64,000 nucleotides of DNA from Pseudomonas fluorescens (GCF_001307275.1 NZ_CP012831.1:6626501-6690500), one strand, 5' to 3'; positions 26,892 through 35,776 are shown, numbered from the stretch's first letter. Translations and numbers: made by a program. Notes: generated by a model from the sequence alone, not told the origin.

Positions 26892-26956
26892 GGCGAAGAC
26901 TCTTCAATACGGGAATTGATTGACCGGACTCAAGGGGGTAAACAACTTTGCAGGGG

Positions 26957-27736
26957 TCATAGCACCCGGCTGAGGAAAGCCCGGGTCCGCGGATGAATGG
27001 GGTGACAGAAGATCTGCTCCGGCGGCCCTTGCTCGATAAGCTCGCCCTGGTCCAGGACCACCACACGGTCGGCCACTTCCCGGGCGAAGCCCATCTCGTG
27101 GGTCACCACGACCATGGTCATCCCCTCCTCGGCCAGCTCCTTCATCACTTGCAGCACCTCGCCGACGGTCTCCGGGTCGAGGGCGCTGGTGGGCTCGTCG
27201 AACAGCATGGCCTGGGGTTTCATGGCCAGGGCCCGGGCAATCGCCACCCGCTGTTGCTGGCCGCCGGAGAGCATCGACGGGTAGTGATCGGCCTTGTCCG
27301 CCAGGCCGACCCGCTCCAGCAACCCGCGGGCCTGTTCCAACGCAGCGACACGCGACACCCCGAGCACCTGGATGGGCGCCTCGATGATGTTCTCCAGGGC
27401 GGTCATGTGGGGGAACAGGTTGAAGCGTTGGAACACCATGCCGATATCCCGCCGCTGCCGGGCGATGTTGCGCTCCGACTCACGCACCAGGCTGCCGTCG
27501 GCCCGCTCGCGGTACCCCATCGCCCGGCCATTGACGCGGATGCGTCCGCCCTGGATGTCTTCCAACAGATTGATGCAACGAATGAAGGTGGTCTTGCCGG
27601 AGCCCGACGCACCGATCAGCACCACCACTTCACCACGCCGCACTTGCAGGGAAATGCCCTTGAGAATCTGCAACTCGCCGAAGGACTTGTGAACGTCCAG
27701 CGCCTCGATGATCAGCTCTTCGCTTTTATGCGCCAT
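26957..27736 (-). CDS. polar amino-acid ABC transporter ATP-binding protein
   Basis: A 259-residue ATPase of the GlnQ/HisP class. It has Walker A GASGSGKTTFIRCINLLE near 41, signature LSGGQQQRVAIARALA near 154 and Walker B MLFDEPTSALDPE near 178. There is an insertion between Walker A and the Q-loop (GYRERADGSLVRESERNIAR), as in HisP and ArtP. Start 27736 (MAHKSEE) is two bases after the permease stop. It powers import with the permease and binding protein upstream. Confidence 0.9.
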   Translation of the reverse strand: MAHKSEELIIEALDVHKSFGELQILKGISLQVRRGEVVVLIGASGSGKTTFIRCINLLEDIQGGRIRVNGRAMGYRERADGSLVRESERNIARQRRDIGMVFQRFNLFPHMTALENIIEAPIQVLGVSRVAALEQARGLLERVGLADKADHYPSMLSGGQQQRVAIARALAMKPQAMLFDEPTSALDPETVGEVLQVMKELAEEGMTMVVVTHEMGFAREVADRVVVLDQGELIEQGPPEQIFCHPIHPRTRAFLSRVL

Positions 27737-27738
27737 GG

Positions 27739-28515
27739 TTAACGTGCCCTCAGCAGGTTCAAGGTGCTGCGACCGAACATTCGCGTCGACGCCGGCGGTG
27801 GCGACGAAGGCCGATCCGATTGGCCGAAACGGGTCTCCAGCCAGCGCTGGAAAAAGCCCCACAACGTGGTCAGCAACAGGAAGTAGATCGCCACCACCAG
27901 GTACAGCTCGAACACCCGGAACGTCGCCGACGTGACCATCTGGGTACTGAGCAACAGTTCCTGGACGCCGATCACACTGACCAGCGTGGTGTTCTTGAGC
28001 ATCACGTTGAACTCGTTGCCCAGCGGCGGAACGATGACCCGGAACGCCTGGGGCAGGACAATGCGGCGCATCAATTTGGCGAAGGTCATGCCCAGGGAAC
28101 GCCCGGCCTCGTATTGGCCCTTGTCCACCGCGCCGATGCCGGCGCGGATAATCTCGGCCATGTAGGCCCCCTCGTTGAGGCCCAGGGCGATGATCGCCGC
28201 CTGGATATTGCCGGGGATCACCAGGCCGAACAGGTCGATGTCTTCGAAGCGGAAAATTCCGCCGGCGGCCAGCGCGGTGTAGAGAAAGACGATCTGCACC
28301 AGCAACGGCGTGCCGCGCATCAGCCACACGTAAAAGCGCACCGGCAAATGCAGCAAGGGGTTGCTCGACAACCGCAGCAACGCGGCGGCCAGCCCCAGGG
28401 CACAGCCCAGCAGCATCGCCAGCACACTGATCAGGCAGGTCAGCCAAAGCCCGGTGAGGTAAACCCCACTGGGCTGCAGCAGGTACTGCCAGAACACATC
28501 CCAATTGAAATTCAT
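27739..28515 (-). CDS. polar amino-acid ABC transporter permease
   Basis: A 258-residue inner-membrane permease of the HisM/GlnP family with about five spans. The MRGTPLLVQIVFLYTAL motif lies near 66, and the EAA-like cytoplasmic loop EAGRSLGMTFAKLMRRIVLP near 145. The C-terminal tail is long, Ser/Pro-rich and basic. Only one permease gene is present, so the channel is probably a homodimer. It lies between the binding-protein and ATPase genes with gaps of 12 and 2 bases. Confidence 0.9.
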   Translation of the reverse strand: MNFNWDVFWQYLLQPSGVYLTGLWLTCLISVLAMLLGCALGLAAALLRLSSNPLLHLPVRFYVWLMRGTPLLVQIVFLYTALAAGGIFRFEDIDLFGLVIPGNIQAAIIALGLNEGAYMAEIIRAGIGAVDKGQYEAGRSLGMTFAKLMRRIVLPQAFRVIVPPLGNEFNVMLKNTTLVSVIGVQELLLSTQMVTSATFRVFELYLVVAIYFLLLTTLWGFFQRWLETRFGQSDRPSSPPPASTRMFGRSTLNLLRAR

Positions 28516-28527
28516 CGATGGTTCACC

Positions 28528-29334
28528 TCAATCAAGTGTGTCACTGGCGACATGCCATTTGCCAAGCAGTTGGCTGTAGCTGCCATCGCTGCGCATATCG
28601 CCGATCACCTGCTGCACGGCGGCGGTCAGTTGCGGATCGTCTTTGCGGATGCCCAGGCCGGTGAGGATCCGGCTGAAGGCCGGCACGCCTTCCTCGAACA
28701 GGTCGGGCGCCATGGCCGCGTAGTAACCGGCGGTTTCCACGGTGGTGCCGTAGGCGTCGACCTGGCTGATGCGCAGGGCCTGGAAGGCATCGGTGTCGGT
28801 GTTGTAGACCACCAGCTTCATCGCCGGCTTGCCGGCCTTGGCCAGGGTTTCGTTCTCGGCGTCGAGCAGGGTCTTGATGGTGGAACCGTTGAGCACCGCG
28901 ACCTTGTGCCCGGAGAGATCCGGCAGTGTCTTGAGGCCCTTCGGATTGCCCTTGGGCACCACCACCGCCTGGCTGGAATACATGTAGTTGACGATGTCGA
29001 TCACCTCGCGGCGCTCGGGCTTGTCAAACAGCTGATCGACGATCATGTCGCACTGGCGGGCCAGCAACGCGGGGAGCAATCCGGAAAAGGGAATGACCCG
29101 CCACTCCACCTTCTTGTCACCCAGGCGCTTGGCGATTTCCAGCCCCAGGTCCACGGTCAATCCCTTGGGTTTCTGCGCTTCATCAAAAGACACCAGCGGC
29201 GGCGAATCCATGCCTGAGCAGTAGACGAGTTTGTCGACCTTGAGCAAACGCTCCGGGACAACGGGCGCGGCAACCGCCCACTGCGCACAGAAACCCAAGG
29301 ATAAAACGGCAACCAACAGGCGAGGCTTATGCAT
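28528..29334 (-). CDS. amino-acid ABC transporter substrate-binding protein
   Basis: A 268-residue periplasmic binding protein (SBP_bac_3). The signal peptide MHKPRLLVAVLSLGFCAQWA is cleaved near AVA-AP. The mature domain shows GLTVDLGLEIAKRLG near 58, the ligand-binding strand VDQLFDKPERREVIDIVNY near 104, and the hinge near KVAVLNGSTIKTLL. A GGAGTG site precedes the ATG. The ligand is likely an amino acid or gamma-glutamyl compound given the downstream gamma-glutamyltransferase, but it is not established. Confidence 0.88.
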   Translation of the reverse strand: MHKPRLLVAVLSLGFCAQWAVAAPVVPERLLKVDKLVYCSGMDSPPLVSFDEAQKPKGLTVDLGLEIAKRLGDKKVEWRVIPFSGLLPALLARQCDMIVDQLFDKPERREVIDIVNYMYSSQAVVVPKGNPKGLKTLPDLSGHKVAVLNGSTIKTLLDAENETLAKAGKPAMKLVVYNTDTDAFQALRISQVDAYGTTVETAGYYAAMAPDLFEEGVPAFSRILTGLGIRKDDPQLTAAVQQVIGDMRSDGSYSQLLGKWHVASDTLD

Positions 29335-29410
29335 GACCAGACACTCCAGTTCAGTAGGTAACGGGCAGTACTCAAAGTCAGAACACGGGCAGGCTCGGGG
29401 CCTGCTCTCG

Positions 29411-30079
29411 TTATTTTTTCGATTGCAGGAACTCGATCAATTCAGGAACGGTGCCTTCGATGTGCCCACGCACCACCGCCTCGGCCTTCTCGGCATCGCC
29501 CGCACGCAGGGCATCGAGGATCAACATGTGCTCCTGACGCGCACTCAGGGGCTTTTCCACATGCTGCAGCCATAGGCGCATGGGCGCTTCGATCAGGGAA
29601 TAAAGCGCGCTGATCTGCTTGAGCAGTCGCGGGCGACCGCTAAGGCTGCACAGATATTCATGGAAGGCGCGATGGCGGCTGACCCACTCGGCGCTTTCCT
29701 CGCGGTAGTCGTCCATCTCGTCCAGCAAGCGCTCCAAGGCGGCCAACTGGCGCTCGCCAATTCTTGCTGTCGCGACACGGACCGCCAGGCCTTCCAGGGC
29801 GCTGCGCATTTCGAAGACTTCGTGCAGCTCATCAATGTCCAAGCCGCTGACAACCGCCCCGCGATTGGGCCGCAGGGTCACCAAGCCCTGGGCATCCAGA
29901 CGGCGAAAGGCCTCGCGCACCGGCATCCGGCTCATGCCGATCTCGTTGGCAATGTCCTCGGCAATCAACCGGTCACCCTTGCGTAACCGACCACCACAAA
30001 TGGCATCGAGCAGGAAGTTGTAGGCCTCCTCCTCGGCGGTCATGGGCGGGCGTTCAGCGTACGTCGGAGCAAATTGCAT
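29411..30079 (-). CDS. GntR-family (FadR/FCD) transcriptional regulator
   Basis: A 222-residue regulator. The winged helix (IAEDIANEIGMSRMPVREAFRRL, about 43-65) is followed by an FCD all-helical effector domain with metal-ligand candidates in VSRHRAFHEYL near 127 and a C-terminal HxxxxxA segment (VVRGHIEGTVPELIEF). Start 30079 (MQFAPTYAERPP) has AAGGTG upstream. It precedes the amino-acid transporter genes on the same strand with a 76-base gap, so it probably regulates them and itself via the dyad at 30096-30127. Effector unknown. Confidence 0.87.
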   Translation of the reverse strand: MQFAPTYAERPPMTAEEEAYNFLLDAICGGRLRKGDRLIAEDIANEIGMSRMPVREAFRRLDAQGLVTLRPNRGAVVSGLDIDELHEVFEMRSALEGLAVRVATARIGERQLAALERLLDEMDDYREESAEWVSRHRAFHEYLCSLSGRPRLLKQISALYSLIEAPMRLWLQHVEKPLSARQEHMLILDALRAGDAEKAEAVVRGHIEGTVPELIEFLQSKK

Positions 30080-30095
30080 GGCAGCACCTTCTGCA

Positions 30096-30127
30096 TTTTT
30101 GTATCCAATTATCCATGGATTCAAAAA
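30096..30127. promoter_or_regulatory. candidate GntR operator
   Basis: A 12-bp inverted repeat with one mismatch (TTTTTGTATCCA and TGGATTCAAAAA) and an 8-bp spacer lies 17 bases before the gntR start. It also contains the perfect palindrome ATCCATGGAT (30111-30120). Size and position suit autoregulation by the FCD-type regulator. Confidence 0.5.
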
Positions 30128-30317
30128 AGCAGAATGCGTGCCAACTTCTCACGCAATCGTGCAAGCGTTTGATTTGAAGGAATTTACCGAGGAAAAGTGA
30201 CTGGCTGCCGTGAGCCCTGCCACTGGCGAGGCTGCAGCCGTGTGCTACCAAACAGCTCAGTGGCTGCCCTTTACAGGTGCGCGATGGTGCTTCGGTAACA
30301 CCGCAAACGGCGGCTCA

Positions 30318-31259
30318 TCACGCCGGCGCCCTGGGCGTATCCGAAGGTGACTCGCCAAACAGCGCCCGATAATGGAACGCAAAATGGCTCAGGTGGAAAA
30401 AACCCATCTCCACGGCGATCTCACTGACGTTCTGCGCCGCCGCACGGGTCGTGATCAAACGGCGACGCACGGCATTGAGCCGTAGGTTGCGCAGGTACTC
30501 CACCGGGCGCATCCCGGTCACCGCCTGGAAACTGTTCTGCAGGGTCCTGCGGCTGACCCGCAATTGCTCGCACAAGTCGAGAATGCTCAAGGGCACATCG
30601 GCACTGGCGACGACCAGCTCCTGGCAACGCTTGACCAGGTAGGCACTGACGGCAAAATTGCCGCGTCGGCCACGCACCTCGTCCGAGGCGTGGCTGAACA
30701 GATCGAGAAAGGCATTGAGCAGAACGTCTTCGAGGATTTTTTCCGAGGCGGGATTGACGGCGTCCGCCTGTTCCAAAAGGCGACGAAACAGTGGGTGGAT
30801 GCGTTGTTGCACGCGGCGCAGTACCACCTCATCCACGCTGACCTGGGACACGTTTTTCAAACGCTTGAGCTGTTCGCTCGACAGTTCGTAGGCCGCCAGC
30901 TTGGCGAACCGCACCGTGTCGACATTGGCCGCGAAGAAATGCATGCCCTCCGGGGCGTGCAAGACGAAGTCCTCGCCATCACGCAACAACACGACGCTGT
31001 GAGCGCCCACCTGGTGCCCCTGGACCACCGGCGCACCGCCCAGCGACATGGCAATGCACAAGCGCCCTTTTGGCGCGCAACCGTGCTGCACCACGCGTTT
31101 ATCCAACACCTCCTGGAAAATCTGGAAACGTTCGGCGCACACCTGGCGCAGCTCGCTGGAAAGACATCCACGCCCGAGCTGGTCATAGACTTGTTGCCAG
31201 CCCAGGATCGAACCGGCGTGTTGCTGAGGATCATTGAAAGTACGGACTTCGGCGAACAT
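30318..31259 (-). CDS. AraC-family transcriptional regulator
   Basis: A 313-residue regulator with an N-terminal cupin-like sensor region of no clear type and a C-terminal double helix-turn-helix (about 225-305). The first DNA-reading helix is in LCEQLRVSRRTLQNSFQAVTG and the second in ISEIAVEMGF-like VSEIAVEMGFFHLSHFAFHY, ending in YRALFGESPSDTPR. The sequence has the EutR-like pattern MRPVEYLRNLRLNAVRRRL. Start 31259 (MFAEVRT) gives nine bases from GAGGA; an ATG at 31265 would be too close. It lies between the gntR operon and the aromatic operon and could serve either; its role is unknown. The 238-base gap after it toward gntR holds only the GntR dyad. Confidence 0.8.
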   Translation of the reverse strand: MFAEVRTFNDPQQHAGSILGWQQVYDQLGRGCLSSELRQVCAERFQIFQEVLDKRVVQHGCAPKGRLCIAMSLGGAPVVQGHQVGAHSVVLLRDGEDFVLHAPEGMHFFAANVDTVRFAKLAAYELSSEQLKRLKNVSQVSVDEVVLRRVQQRIHPLFRRLLEQADAVNPASEKILEDVLLNAFLDLFSHASDEVRGRRGNFAVSAYLVKRCQELVVASADVPLSILDLCEQLRVSRRTLQNSFQAVTGMRPVEYLRNLRLNAVRRRLITTRAAAQNVSEIAVEMGFFHLSHFAFHYRALFGESPSDTPRAPA

Positions 31260-31324
31260 GATCATTGTTCCTCGGTGGCCCTGCGTTTATTGCCTGGTAC
31301 GGTTGTTCAAGGACCTCTAAAACC

Positions 31325-31417
31325 CGTGGCGAGGGAGCTTGCTCCCGCTGGGTTGCGCAGCAGACCCATTTTTGTGAGCGCTTCGCACTCAAGCGGGAGC
31401 AAGCTCCCTCGCCACGG
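31325..31417. repeat. REP inverted pair, family B
   Basis: CCGTGGCGAGGGAGCTTGCT from 31325 and its partner ending near 31417 form a large dyad in the gap after the hydratase stop. It probably ends the nine-gene operon transcript. Confidence 0.88.
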
Positions 31418-31438
31418 GCTCCTTTGGGTGAACGGTGC

Positions 31439-32203
31439 TTACTGCCGGAAAACCAAAGCCAGTTCCATGCCAAGCATGTACAACCGGTACTCGGAGGCCT
31501 TGATCTCCAACGGTGCCAACAAAGCGCCGGACAGCACCACCTGGCCCGCTTCAACACACTGCCCGTCGGCCAGCAAGCGCCGGACCAGCCAGCACAGGTT
31601 GGCCTGGGGCGTGTCTTCGCGCGCCTGGGCATTGCCCTCGCCACAGGGCACCCCATCGCACGCCAAGCGATAGTTCAGGTGGGCCAATTGCTCGGGATGG
31701 AACCTGACCCGCGGCCCCAGGCAATACAGCCCCGCGGCGGCATTGTCGGCAAGAAACGCGCCGACGCCGAAACGCCAGCCCTGCCAGCGACAATCGGCAA
31801 TTTCGAATGCCGGCGCGATCTCGGACACCGCGGCGAGGATGTCCTCGTCGCTGTAGAAACCGGGCACCAGCGTACGCCCCAGGACAAACGCCAGCTCGAT
31901 TTCCAACTTCGGCTGGATCAGCCGCGCAAGCGACACCCCACGGCCGGGTTCCACGACCATGGCATCGGTCAGTGCGCCCAAGACCGGCTCATCAATACCG
32001 AAACGGTCCTGGGCGGCGCGGCCGGCGAAGGCCACTTTCCATCCGGTCAAGCGCTCACCACCGGCCTGGCGCCGACGCAGCGCCTCGCGCTGCAAGGTGT
32101 AGCCCATCGGCAGGTCGACGGCCTGTGGCTCCAACGAAGGCAAGGCGTGCACGGCCTGCGCGGCATCGTGAAGCCGGACCAACAGATGATCTTCGCGGCT
32201 CAT
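31439..32203 (-). CDS. 2-keto-4-pentenoate hydratase family protein (MhpD-like)
   Basis: A 254-residue hydratase/decarboxylase of the FAH-related MhpD/HpcG group, which adds water to 2-hydroxypenta-2,4-dienoates after ring cleavage. Family motifs include LTGWKVAFAGRAAQDRFGID near 51, then KLEIELAFVLGRTL with the Glu-x-Glu metal ligands near 98, and AFEIADCRW near 130. Start 32203 overlaps the upstream stop (ATGA); the much longer open frame upstream is a shadow. It is the last gene of the nine-gene operon. An aldolase such as MhpE would normally follow, but none is here. Confidence 0.83.
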   Translation of the reverse strand: MSREDHLLVRLHDAAQAVHALPSLEPQAVDLPMGYTLQREALRRRQAGGERLTGWKVAFAGRAAQDRFGIDEPVLGALTDAMVVEPGRGVSLARLIQPKLEIELAFVLGRTLVPGFYSDEDILAAVSEIAPAFEIADCRWQGWRFGVGAFLADNAAAGLYCLGPRVRFHPEQLAHLNYRLACDGVPCGEGNAQAREDTPQANLCWLVRRLLADGQCVEAGQVVLSGALLAPLEIKASEYRLYMLGMELALVFRQ

Positions 32204-33807
32204 GAGAGTTGCTCCGCCAGTTTGCGCAACACGCCCTCGAGCCGCTCGGGCGTGGTGATCGCGGCCACGAACCGATCCGGCCGCACCACCACGATGCAAT
32301 CACGCACCTTGGCAAACCATTCGCCGAGGCGGTTATCGACATCCTCGACGCAAATGGCCCCGCTGGCCGACAAGGGTTGGTTGCGCCCCACGCCACTGCG
32401 CGAGCGATTGATCTGGATGAAGCGCGTCTCCCAGCGCGCCCACCAGGCGGCGGTTTCTTCGCTGAGTTGTTCGTTCGGATTGACCCGATACCCCAGCACC
32501 GCATAGGAATGCCCCAGCACCTCGTCCAGGCGTCGGCGCTGGCCCTGGGCATCTTCGATGGACGGTTGGATGAACAACTGCCCGACCAGATCATCCTCAT
32601 GCAGCTCGGCGCGCTCGTGATACACCAGGCCCTTGGTGATGGTCGCCTTGGGTTTGAACTTGAACTCCAGCAAATGCGAACGCAGGTTGTCGACGCTGTT
32701 GACGGCCTGGAACAACCAGTCCCGCACACCCGCCATCAACGGGTTGGTCAGCCCCAGGACGGCGCCCATGTTGTCGGCCAACGCGATGAGATCGGTCGCA
32801 TGCCCACGGCGCTCCTGGTCGTAACTGGCCAGGATCGTCGGCGACGCCCGCCCTTGGAGAATCGCGGCGAGCTTCCAACTGACGTTGGCCACATCACGCA
32901 AGCCCGAATTGAGCCCCTGCCCGGCCCAGGGCGGGGAAATATGCGCCGCGTCCCCCACCAATGCCACACGGCCCTGGACAAAGCGCGCCGCGACCCGGGA
33001 GTTGTGGGTGTAGGCGCGGATCCGGATGATTTCCAGCTGGTCGACCGCGTCGCCGATATGCCCACGGATCAAGTCCCGGATCGTCGCTTCTTCGCACATC
33101 CGGGTTTCGTCTTCGCCCTCCAGGAGCATGAACTCCCAGCGCCGCTGCTGATACGGCAGGTAGATACAGACGAAAGGTCGCTGGGGGTCGGCATGCAACG
33201 CCGTATAGGGTGCATCCAGGCTGTCGTTGGCCGTGTCGATGACCACCCATTTGCGCGGATGGGTCAGCCCCAGCAGTTCGATGCCGAGTTTCTTGCGCAC
33301 GCTGGAGCGTCCGCCATCGGCACCGATCACGTACTGCGCCTGCAATTGATAGAGCTCGCCCCCGGCATCGCGCACCTGCAAGGTCACGCCCTCGGCATCC
33401 TGCTCCAGGTCGAGCATTTCATGGCCCTGGCGCAACTCGACACTGGCGTGCTTGCCCAACTGCTCGCGCAATGTCGTTTCAAGCAACTGTTGCATGAAGA
33501 TATTGCGCATCGGCCAGCCATAGTTCGCCGTGCTCGGCTTGACCTCGGCAAAACAGACGCCTCGTGCATTGTAGTAACGCAGGGGCACGTTGCAGATCAT
33601 GTCGCGCGCGGCCAGCTCGGCGATGCCGATGCCCTGCAACACCCGCAGCGCCTCGTCATCCATGCCCACCGCGCGGGGATACGGCAGGACGCCGTCAGCC
33701 AATTCCAGGACGATGCAGTCGATACCGTACAGCCCCATGTAATGAGCGGCCGTGATCCCGTTCGGGCCGCCGCCCACGATGACAACCTGGGTCTTCTCCT
33801 GCTTCAT
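32200..33807 (-). CDS. FAD-dependent aromatic hydroxylase (MhpA-like)
   Basis: A 535-residue class A flavin monooxygenase. The N-terminal FAD motif VVIVGGGPNGITAAHYMGLY is at 8-27, the DG motif YVIGADGGRSSVRKKLG near 159, and the second FAD motif GRVALVGDAAHISPPWAGQG near 281. The length and C-terminal thioredoxin-like domain match MhpA and related phenol-type hydroxylases. These add an ortho-hydroxyl to a phenolic substrate with NAD(P)H and O2, giving a catechol for ring cleavage. It is two bases after the hydrolase stop and overlaps the hydratase start. The exact ring substrate is unknown. Confidence 0.86.
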   Translation of the reverse strand: MKQEKTQVVIVGGGPNGITAAHYMGLYGIDCIVLELADGVLPYPRAVGMDDEALRVLQGIGIAELAARDMICNVPLRYYNARGVCFAEVKPSTANYGWPMRNIFMQQLLETTLREQLGKHASVELRQGHEMLDLEQDAEGVTLQVRDAGGELYQLQAQYVIGADGGRSSVRKKLGIELLGLTHPRKWVVIDTANDSLDAPYTALHADPQRPFVCIYLPYQQRRWEFMLLEGEDETRMCEEATIRDLIRGHIGDAVDQLEIIRIRAYTHNSRVAARFVQGRVALVGDAAHISPPWAGQGLNSGLRDVANVSWKLAAILQGRASPTILASYDQERRGHATDLIALADNMGAVLGLTNPLMAGVRDWLFQAVNSVDNLRSHLLEFKFKPKATITKGLVYHERAELHEDDLVGQLFIQPSIEDAQGQRRRLDEVLGHSYAVLGYRVNPNEQLSEETAAWWARWETRFIQINRSRSGVGRNQPLSASGAICVEDVDNRLGEWFAKVRDCIVVVRPDRFVAAITTPERLEGVLRKLAEQLS

Positions 33808-33809
33808 CG

Positions 33810-34673
33810 TTATTCACCGCTTTGTTGTTGTGGTTGTAGGCATTGGTCGTGCAAGTAATCCATGACCACACGGTTGAACGTGTCCTCCTGGTCGTCATGG
33901 ACATAATGGCTGGCGTCGGCGATTTGCGCTGTATGCACGCGTGGATTGGCCTCCTTCATGGCCTCCAGGGTCGCCTCGGGCAGAAAATCGGAACGCGCAC
34001 CACGGATGAACAGCGTCGGGCAATCCAGTGCCCGGACCGCCGGCCACAGATCGGTCGGGGTGATGCTCAGGCGCGCCTGGGCAATGCCGGCCTGATCATG
34101 ACGCCAGCCGATGCCTGCCGGGGTTTCCTTCATCGAATGGGTCAACCTGGACGCCAGCCCCTGGGCGGACAGACCGGGACGTGAGCGGCGCCAGAATTGC
34201 GCGGCACTTTCCCAGTCGGGAAACGACAGGGGCGTCTGGCTCATCTCGCGACGGATGCGCTCGGCACCGTCGCCGCTGATCGACGAGCCGGGGCCGATGT
34301 CTTCGATCACCAGGGCTTGCAGGCGTCGAGGATTGAGCCGGGCATATTCCAGCGCATTGGTGCCGCCGAGGGAATGCCCGACCAGGACGAAACGCTCCAG
34401 CCCCAGGTGCGTGACCCAATCTTCCAGATCGCTGACATAGGCTTCGGTCCGGTAGCTGGAAGCCTCTGCCCAGTCGCTGTCGCCACGGCCGCGCTGGTCC
34501 AGGGCGTGGCAACAGAATTGCTCGCCCAAGGCATTGGCCAGGGACGCCCAGGTCTGGGCATAGGCCCGCAGCCCATGCAGCAGCAACACGGGAATGCCTG
34601 ACGCATTGCCCCACGACAAGTAGTGCAGGCGCATCCCCGAACAATTGGTGAAGAACTGGCTGTTTGCAGACAT
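33810..34673 (-). CDS. alpha/beta hydrolase (candidate meta-cleavage C-C hydrolase)
   Basis: A 287-residue hydrolase starting MSANSQFFTNCSGMRLHYLS. The oxyanion motif LLHGLRAYAQTW is near 33, the nucleophile elbow VGHSLGGTNALEYARL puts Ser near 99, and the catalytic His is in ADASHYVHDDQ near 265. The acid is probably in IRGARSDFL. Start 34673 has GGGAAG upstream. Placed between VOC and hydroxylase genes it could do the MhpC step, cleaving the ring-fission product, but lactone or ester hydrolysis is equally possible from sequence alone. Confidence 0.8.
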   Translation of the reverse strand: MSANSQFFTNCSGMRLHYLSWGNASGIPVLLLHGLRAYAQTWASLANALGEQFCCHALDQRGRGDSDWAEASSYRTEAYVSDLEDWVTHLGLERFVLVGHSLGGTNALEYARLNPRRLQALVIEDIGPGSSISGDGAERIRREMSQTPLSFPDWESAAQFWRRSRPGLSAQGLASRLTHSMKETPAGIGWRHDQAGIAQARLSITPTDLWPAVRALDCPTLFIRGARSDFLPEATLEAMKEANPRVHTAQIADASHYVHDDQEDTFNRVVMDYLHDQCLQPQQQSGE

Positions 34674-34699
34674 TCGTTGGCTTCCCACGTCAGCGCACC

Positions 34700-35302
34700 T
34701 CAATACAGGCCGTCATTGCCCTTGACGTCAGCGGCCTGCAGACCACCCAGACGAGCATGCAAACGCCCACGCGTGGCGAAGGCCCAGATGATGATCAACT
34801 CGTCGGCCGAGGGACCATCGCCGAACGACAGGGAAATGCTGTCGTAATGGGAGCGGACATACAGCGCGTCCTTGTGGGCCAGCGGTACGTCGATGGTCAC
34901 GCCAGGCCCGCCACGCTTGCCGGTGGAGGGCACCCAGGACTTGCCACCGCCCAATGCGACACGGATCGGATCCGCCGCCGGATTGGTCAGCAACGCATTA
35001 CCGTGCTCGTACTCGCCCTGGCTGCCCACCAGGCACGCCTTGCCGTAACTGACAATCTCACGCTCGCCGGCCAGGGCCTGGATACGCCGGCCAAACTCCT
35101 GGCCCAGCAAGGGTGACGGCTCTATCAACTCGGCCAGGCTTTCGCTGAAACGTCCGGCATAAGGGTTGGCGATCACCGCCCCAATGGCGTACTTGAACAG
35201 CGGCTCGCCATCGGCCAACTGGCCGGTTTCGTTGGCCAGGGTTTCCTCGACGAAGCTGTACCATTTGCGGATGTGATAACTGGCGAAATTTGCGGTCTTC
35301 AT
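34700..35302 (-). CDS. amino acid synthesis family protein (DUF1185)
   Basis: The 200-residue product starts MKTANFASYHIRKWYSFVEE (AAGAGGCAAG upstream). It has FKYAIGAVIANPYAGRFSES near 36 and SYGKACLVGSQGEYEHGNAL near 85, then LGGGKSWVPSTGKRGGPGVT near 117, a pattern I recognise from PF06684/DUF1185. The family name is historical; no reaction is established to my knowledge. The many Gly-rich loops suggest an enzyme. It lies between the hydrolase and VOC genes with 14-26-base gaps, so it belongs to the operon. Its length is normal and no truncation is seen. Confidence 0.7.
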   Translation of the reverse strand: MKTANFASYHIRKWYSFVEETLANETGQLADGEPLFKYAIGAVIANPYAGRFSESLAELIEPSPLLGQEFGRRIQALAGEREIVSYGKACLVGSQGEYEHGNALLTNPAADPIRVALGGGKSWVPSTGKRGGPGVTIDVPLAHKDALYVRSHYDSISLSFGDGPSADELIIIWAFATRGRLHARLGGLQAADVKGNDGLY

Positions 35303-35315
35303 CAGACTTGCCTCT

Positions 35316-35765
35316 TTAAAGTGGGTCGAGATCGAAATGCCGGCTGGGGGCCCCAGCAGCCTTGAAGCGGGCCTTGCCGCGCTCGTCGTCGTGTTCGGAC
35401 TCGAGGAAAAACTCCATGCGATTGCCATCGGGGTCGTTGAAGTACACGCCGTTGCCGATCTCGTGGTCAGTGATCTTCACCACCTCGACGCCCTTGTTCA
35501 GCAACATGCCGTAGAGCTTGCGCAGGGTGGTCATGTCGCCCGCGATCTCCAGCCCGTAGTGCTGCAAACCCAGTCCGCCCTGGTGAGCCCCGGGCTCTGC
35601 GCGGAGCAACGCGATGTCGTGATGCTTGGCACCAAACGCCATCATGATCCAGCTTTCACCCCGGGCGCTTTCATGCATGCCCAGCACATCGGCGTACCAA
35701 CGGGCCGACACTTCCGGGTCGCTCACGAACAACGACAGGTGAGTACGAACGACTTCGACTTTCAT
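35316..35765 (-). CDS. VOC family protein (single-domain extradiol dioxygenase-like)
   Basis: A 149-residue vicinal-oxygen-chelate protein. The 2-His-1-Glu metal ligands can be placed at His9 (RTHLSLFVSD), His in LQHYGLEIAG near 69 and Glu in DGNRMEFFLESE near 119. That triad and the FNDPDGN turn fit type I extradiol dioxygenases, which open catechols next to the diol, although glyoxalase-type functions share the fold. A GAGGT site precedes the ATG. Between BNR and DUF1185 genes, it could supply the ring-fission step expected between the hydroxylase and hydrolase. Confidence 0.78.
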   Translation of the reverse strand: MKVEVVRTHLSLFVSDPEVSARWYADVLGMHESARGESWIMMAFGAKHHDIALLRAEPGAHQGGLGLQHYGLEIAGDMTTLRKLYGMLLNKGVEVVKITDHEIGNGVYFNDPDGNRMEFFLESEHDDERGKARFKAAGAPSRHFDLDPL

Positions 35766-35776
35766 CGCGCGATACC

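Noticed and set aside
26957..28504. Single 515-codon frame suggesting a permease-ATPase fusion
   Set aside because: The upstream part is out of frame with the real permease (27739-28515). The ATPase starts at 27736 two bases after the permease stop.
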